A DNA stretch of 64,000 nt from Allobosea caraganae. Lineage in GTDB: Bacteria > Pseudomonadota > Alphaproteobacteria > Rhizobiales > Beijerinckiaceae. Position numbers and translations under genes: made by a program. The stretch covers positions 951,476 through 1,015,475 of the forward strand of contig NZ_QQTO01000019.1 in assembly GCF_003351345.1 (NCBI RefSeq), in the 5' to 3' direction. Under the pieces are notes generated by a model. The model did not search any database. It was given only the letters and a program-made list of their open reading frames with translations, and was not told where the DNA came from. Shown here in pieces: positions 54,270 through 61,400 of the stretch (position 1 is the first letter of the stretch; each line of letters opens with the position of its first letter).

Positions 54270-55271
54270 ATGCGTCGGCATCGGCTGCGAGGGCATTCGG
54301 GCGTGTTCAGCTGGTCCACAGACCACATTGCTCCACGCGAGCGCTTCGAGCATTGGCGCGAAGTGCGGGCGAAGGGCGTGTTCGGCGTCACGGCCGAGCT
54401 CGATCCCGATCAGGATGGCGAGTTCAAGGGCAGCATGACGATCCGGCCGCTCGGAGCGGCCGCCCTGGTCGAGCTGCACGCCACGCCCTACCGCGTCTCG
54501 CGCACCAGGGCCGATATCGCGCGGGCGCCGAGCGACAGCCTTTGCCTCTACCAGCAGCTCGACGGCGGCGGCTGGTTCGAGGCGGCCCGGGGCGGGGAGT
54601 TCGTCACGCCGCGCGGCACGCTGGCGACGAGCCATTCCGACCTGCCCTACAGCACGGCGCCGATGACGGCGGCCGGCTTCCACCTGCGCGTCCTCAAGAT
54701 CCCGAACGGCGCGGCGCTGACCAGGCGCGCCCATGAACTGGTGGCCATGCCCCTCGATGACCGCGTGCCCGTCACGGCGCTGATCCAGTCCTGCTTCTCC
54801 GACCTGGCGGCGAAGGCCGACAACCTCGATTCGGCACAGGCCGAAAGCCTCGTCCAGGCGCTGGCGCAACTGACCCTGATCGCGCGCGGCGTGGCCGAGG
54901 CGCGCAGCGAGAGCAGCCGCGCGGCGCTGCGGGTCGGGCGGCTCTCCGCTGCCCGCTATATCATCGGCCGCGACGCGGACCGCGCCAGCCTGTCGCCGGC
55001 CTTCGTCGCCGGGCAGCTCGGCATTTCCGTGCGCCATCTTCACGCCCTGTTCGAGCCGACGGGCCAGAGCTTCTCGCAAAGCGTCACGGCCGCCCGGCTC
55101 GCCGAGGCCTGCCGACGCCTGCGCCAGCATCCGTCCCAGCCTGTCGCCGACATCGCGTTCGCCTGCGGCTTCGACAGTCTGGCGACCTTCCACCGCGTCT
55201 TCCGCGCCGCCTTCTACATGCCGCCGGGCGATTATCGCCGCTCGCTTCAGGGCAAGGGGCCGGATGGGTGA
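54270..55271 (+). CDS. AraC family transcriptional regulator
   Basis: 333-residue regulator. The N-terminal half resembles the AraC_binding_2 domain (HWREVRAKGVFGVTAEL, then beta strands with LCLYQQLDGGGWFEA). The C-terminal double HTH (about 225-330) has FVAGQLGISVRHLHALFE and VADIAFACGFDSLATFHRVFRAAF. GTG 54303, nearer the conserved start, is an alternative to ATG 54270. It is 136 bp upstream of autotransporter 2 in the same direction and is a good candidate to control it. Confidence 0.9.
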   Translation: MRRHRLRGHSGVFSWSTDHIAPRERFEHWREVRAKGVFGVTAELDPDQDGEFKGSMTIRPLGAAALVELHATPYRVSRTRADIARAPSDSLCLYQQLDGGGWFEAARGGEFVTPRGTLATSHSDLPYSTAPMTAAGFHLRVLKIPNGAALTRRAHELVAMPLDDRVPVTALIQSCFSDLAAKADNLDSAQAESLVQALAQLTLIARGVAEARSESSRAALRVGRLSAARYIIGRDADRASLSPAFVAGQLGISVRHLHALFEPTGQSFSQSVTAARLAEACRRLRQHPSQPVADIAFACGFDSLATFHRVFRAAFYMPPGDYRRSLQGKGPDG

Positions 55272-55407
55272 GGCTTTTCTGCCGATCCCAACGATTTTAG
55301 CCAGCCGCGGCCTGTCGTGCGCTGGATGAGAAGACAAGGGCGCTGACCTTGCGACAGGGTCCGCGCCAAAAGCTGGGGCGCTTTGCGCCGAGGATTCGGA
55401 TTTGGCC

Positions 55408-58400
55408 ATGGCTGCGAAGACGAGAACGGGACTGCGGAAGGCGAAGGGCGCCTCGACGCGCGGAGCGCTCCAGACCTGCCACGACATGGTCAAGCCGGTC
55501 GTACTGGCGCTCAGCCGGCGGCACCGGCGCGCGCTGCTCCTGGCCTGCACGGCGCTGGTCATGCCAATGGTGCTGGCCTTCTCCGCCGTTCCGGCCATGG
55601 CGCAGTTCACCGGAGGCAATGGCGGAAATGGCGCCGACGCGCCCAATGGCTCAAGCGCGGGCGGCGGCGGCGGGGGCGGTGCCTATGGCGATGGCAGTGC
55701 GACTGCCGGAGGCGGTGGCGGCGGGTCCACGGGCGGTCAGGGAAACCGCGGCGGTAGCGGCGGTGGCTCGGACGGTGCCGGCGGCGGCGGCGGCGGCTAC
55801 GGGGCTGGCGCCGGTGGTGGCGGCGGCGGCGGCGGCGGCGCCGGTCGGACCCTCAACGCCGATCTGATCAACAGCAATGCCATTACCGGCGGCAATGGCG
55901 GCAGCGGCGGTATCGGAGACTACAATTCCGTGCCGAATTACTCGTATGGCGGCGGTGGCGGTGGCGGCGGCGGCGGTTCCGGCGTCATCGCGGGGACCGG
56001 CACCAACCTCAGCAATTCCAGCACGATCACCGGCGGCAATGGCGGCGGCGGCGGCTCGTCCAGCGGAGCGATCGACCCGTTCACCGACCCCTCCGGCAAC
56101 GGCGTGGGCGGCAGGGGCGGCAACGGCTTTACCGCGACCGGCTCGGCCGGGCTGACGATCACGAATACGGGCACCATCAAAGGCGGGGGCGGCGGCTCCG
56201 ATTTCCAGAACTACCAACCGTACCGGCCGCAGCCCGGCGGCGTCGGCATCATCGGGCAGAACCTGACGATCATCAATAGCGGCACGATCGCCGGCGGTGC
56301 CCTGGGCGGCGCGGCCGGTGTGAACGGCGCGCTGTCGACGGCCATCATCATCACCGGGGGCACCAACAGCATCACTGCACTTGCCGGCAGCAATATCGGC
56401 GCGATCGAACTCGGCGGCAACACGACACTTGCAGGCACGTTCAACAACACGATCCAGGTCAATGGCGGCATCGCCGTGTCGGTGATCGGAGCGACGGCCG
56501 CGGGTGACGTGGCCGGCATCACGACCTTCAACAATTACGGCGCAACCACGATCGCCGATGGACGCAAGCTCAGCGCCCAGACCATCAGTAACGCCGCGGG
56601 CACGATCGGCATCGGCGCCGGCGCGACCCTGCAGGGCACCGGCAATACCCTGTACAACAACGCGATCATCAATGTCGGCGCAGGCGGCAGCGTCGTCGAC
56701 GCGGGCGCGATCAACAACCAGGGCGGCGGCACGATCAACTTCAACGGCCCGACCGGGACGGCGACGCTGTCCGCCGGGCAGGGCATCTACAATGACGGGC
56801 AGATCAAGGTGCTCGGCGGCGACGTCGCCGTCACCGGCGACATCAGCAACCAGAACAACGGCACGCTGGCGCTGACCGGCGGCAACATGACCGGCGTGGG
56901 CACGCTGACCAATAGCGGTACCGCGACGCTGAACGTGGCCTCGGGCTACAATCTCGGCGTCGGCACGCTGTCCGTCTCGGGCGGCAGCGTCACCGGCACG
57001 GGCACGATCACGGCCTCGACTGCGTTCAACCTGTCGGGCGGGACGATCGGCGCCACGCTCGCGGGCACGGCCGCCTTGACCAAGACCGGCGCCGGCACCG
57101 CCATCCTGGCGGGCGCGAACAGCTATAGCGGCGGCACCACGATCAACGCCGGCACCTTGCAGCTCGGGTCCGGCGGCGGCCTGCTCGCGACCAGCGACCT
57201 GAGCGTCGGGACCGGCTCGTTCTTCGATCTCAACGGCCAGTCGCAAGGCTTCGGCAAGGTCGAGGGGGTGGGCGAGGTCAAGCTCGGCTCAGGCGGGGCG
57301 CTCACGGTCGGCAACGCCGACGCCAGCTCGACCTTCGACGGCGTCATCAGCGGCGCGGGCTCGCTGACCAAGGCCGGTACCGGCACCTTCGTGCTGAACG
57401 GCGCCAATGCCTACACGGCCGGCACGACGGTCAGCGGCGGCACTCTCCAGCTTGGCAGCCTCGGCAGTCTGGCCGCGACCGGCAGCCTCGGCATCGGTGC
57501 GGGCGCGACCTTTGACCTCAACGGCCGCACGCAGACGATCGGCACGCTTTCGGGCGCGGGCTCGCTCACGCTTGGCGGCGGCGGCGCGCTCAGCGTCGGC
57601 AACGGCGATGGCAGTTCGGGCTTCGGCGGCGTGATTTCCGGCGACGGCTCGCTGACCAAGCTCGGCACGGGCACGCTGACGCTGACCGGCGCCAACACCT
57701 ATACCGGCGGCACGACCATCTCCGCCGGCACTCTGCAGCTCGGTGACGGCACGCTGGATGGCAGCATCGCCGGCAGCATCGTCAATAACGGGATGCTGAG
57801 CTTCAACACCGCCGGCAGCATCAGCTTCGATGGGGCGATGACCGGCACGGGCGGCCTGGCCAAGTCGGGCAGCGGCACCCTGACCCTGACCGGGGCCATC
57901 GGCAGCACCGGCGCGACGACGATCAACGCCGGCACGCTATTGCTCGGCACGGGCGGCAGCCTCGCCAGCAGCAGCGCGGTCAACATCACCTCGTCGACCG
58001 GCATCCTCGACCTCAACGGCCTCACGCAGACGCTCGGCGACCTCGCCGGCATGGGCGAGGTGAAGCTCGGCAGCGGCGCGCTGACCATCGACAAGGCCTC
58101 CGGCTCGTCGAGCTTCAGCGGCGTGATCTCGGGCTCGGGCTCGCTGACCAAGAGCGGTTCCAGCGCGATCGTGCTTACCGGCGAGAACACCTATACCGGC
58201 GGGACGACGATCTCCGGCGGCACGCTTCGGATCGGCACCGGCTCAAACACGGGCTCGATCCAGGGCGATGTCGTCAACAACGCTCAGCTGTCCTTCGCCC
58301 GGATCAACGACTATACCTTCGCCGGCGACATCTCCGGCTCGGGGCAGGTCGATACCGCCGGCCTCGGCAAGCTCATCCTGACGGGCAACAACACCCATAC

Positions 58401-61400
58401 CGGCGGTACGAACGTCCTAGCTGGCTCACTGCAGATCGGCGACGGCACGACCGATGGAAGCATCGGCGGCGACATCAACGTCTGGACCAACGTCATCTTC
58501 AACACGGTCGGGACCCGGACCTTTGCCGGCCGCGTCCGCGACGGCGCTAGTGCGCACGGCGCCTTCACCAAGACGGGGGCGGGCACCCTGACCCTGACCG
58601 GCGCCAACAGCTATACCGGCGGCACGACGATCAGCGGCGGCACGCTCGCACTCGGCAGCGGCGGCAGCCTCTATAGCGGCGGCACGGTCAACATCACCTC
58701 GTCGACCGGCATCCTCGACCTCGCCGGCCACGCGCAGACGCTCAGTGGCCTCGACGGCACGGGCGAGGTGAAGCTCGGCAGCGGCGCGCTGACGTTCAAC
58801 CGAGCGTCAGGCTATTCGGACTTCGGCGGCGTGATCTCGGGCACCGGCTCCCTGACCAAGAGCGGCAGCGGCTCGCTCATCCTCTCCGGTGAGAACACCT
58901 ATACCGGTGGGACGACGATCTCCAACGGCTGGCTTCAGATCGGGTCCAGTGGGTCCACGGGCTCGATCCAGGGCAACATCGTCAACAACAGCGCGCTCTA
59001 CTTCGGCCGGGCCGACGACTACACCTTTGCCGGCGATATCTCCGGTTCGGGCATGGTTTTTACCGCCGGCGGCGGCAAGCTCATCCTGACCGGCAACAAC
59101 ACCTATACCGGGGATACCTTCGTCCCCGTCGGCTCGCTGCAGATCGGCGACGGCACGACCGACGGAAGCATCGTCGGCACCATCAACGTCAGCACCAACG
59201 TCACCTTCAACACGGTCGGCACCCGGAGCTTCGCCGGCCGCGTCCTCGACGGCGTCGCTGCGTCCGGCTCCTTCACCAAGGACGGGGCCGGCACCCTGAC
59301 CCTGACCGGCGCCAGCACCTATACCGGCGGCACGACGATCAACGGCGGCGCGCTCCGGCTCGGCAATGATAGCGCCAATGACGGCTCGATCACCGGCAAC
59401 GTCGTCAACAACGGCGAGCTCCAGTTCGACAACCTGAACGATGCCGGCTTCGGCGGCGAGATCTCCGGATCGGGCGCCGTCCGCAAGCTCGGCACCAACA
59501 CGCTGACCCTGACCGGCGCCAACACCTATGCCGGCCCGAGCCTCGTCAACGCCGGCACCTTGCGGCTCGGCGGCAATGACCGGCTCAACGCCAGCGGCAA
59601 CGTCACGGTCTCGTCGGGCGCGGTCTTCGATCTCGGCGGCTATTCGCAGGGTATCGGCGAGCTCAGCGGGGCCGGCGAGGTCAAGCTCGGCACGGGCGGC
59701 GCGCTGAGCGCCGGCAAGAACACCAACTCGACCTTCACCGGCATCGTCAGCGGCGCAGGCTCGCTGACCAAGACCGGCACGGGCCGGCTGACCCTGGCCG
59801 GCGACAACACCTATACCGGCAGCACGACGATCGATGCCGGCATGCTGCAGATCGGTAATGGCCTGGCGACCGGCTCGATCGCGACCGATGTCGTCAACAA
59901 CGGCACCCTCGCCTTCAACCGCTCGAACGACTACGTCTTCACCTACGTCATCACCGATGGCTCCGGCTCCGGCGCGGTCGAGCAGAACGGCACCGGCCGG
60001 ACGGTTCTGACCGGCACCAACACCTATACGGGCGGCACCACCGTCAATGCCGGCGCGCTGCAGATCGGCGATGGCGGCGCTGCCGGCTCGATCCTCGGTG
60101 GCGTGACGGTCTCGTCCGGGGCGGAGTTCGCGGTCAATCGCTCCGGCGTCTACACGCTGCCCAACGCCGTCGGCGGTGCCGGCAGCTTCGCCCAGCGCGG
60201 CAGCGGCACGACGATCCTCGGCGACGGCATGACCTATACCGGCGGCACCGTGATCGCGGCCGGCACGCTGAAGGTCGGCAGCGGCGGCACGCAGGGCTCG
60301 CTCGGCTCAGGCAATATCAGCAATGCCGCCGCGCTCGTCGTCGACAAGAGCAACAGCTTCACCATTGCCGGCGCCATCAGCGGCACCGGCAGCTTCGAGA
60401 CGACCGGCGGCACGGGCGGCACCGGCAAGACCACGCTCTCGGGCGCCAATACCTATACCGGCGCGACGACCGTCAGCGGCGGCGCGCTCGAGGTCTCGGG
60501 TTCGCTCGGCGACACCGCCGTCTCGGTCAGCAGCGGCGCGACGCTGGCCGGCGGCGGCACGATCGCCGGAGCGGTGACCATCGCCGATGGCGGCCATCTG
60601 GCGCCCGGCGCCAATCCCGGCACGCTGACCACCGGCGTTCTGGCCGTCGGCTCGCTCAACCTGTCCTCCGGCTCGATGCTCGATTTCGACCTCGGCCTGC
60701 CCAACCAGCTGACCGGCAGCGACCGCGTCGACGTCACCGGCAATCTCGTGCTCGACGGCACGCTGAACATCGCCGATGCCGGCGGCTTCGGCGGCGGCAT
60801 CTACCGGCTGTTCACCTATGGCGGCACGCTGACCGATAACGGCCTGTCGATCGGCTCGCTGCCGGGTGGCACCTCGGCCTCCGACCTCTCGGTCCAGACC
60901 TCGGTCGCCGCCCAGGTCAACCTGGTCAATTCGGCCGGCCTGACGCTGAACTTTTGGGATGGCTCGGCCGCCGGCAACGCTAACAACAACCTCGTCGATG
61001 GCGGGGCCGGCACCTGGAATGCCACCAACGGCTCCTGGACCGACCAGAACGGCAGCGTGAACGCGCCGCCGAGCGCGACGCCCGGCTTCATGGTGTTCCA
61101 GGGCTCTGGCGGCACCGTGACCGTCGATGACGGCGCCGGCGCGATCGCGGTGACGGGCATGCAGTTCGCCGCCGACGGCTACCGGATCGAGGGCGCCTCG
61201 ATCGCGCTCAGCGGCGCGCAGGCGATCATCCGCGTCGGCGACGGCACCTCGGCCGGCGCGGCCTATACCGCGACCATCGCCTCCGTGCTGACCGGCGCCA
61301 GCGACCTGGTGAAGACCGATCTCGGCACGCTCGTGCTCACCGGCGCCAATACCTATACCGGCAACACCGTGCTCAACAGCGGCACGCTCTCGGTCTCGTC

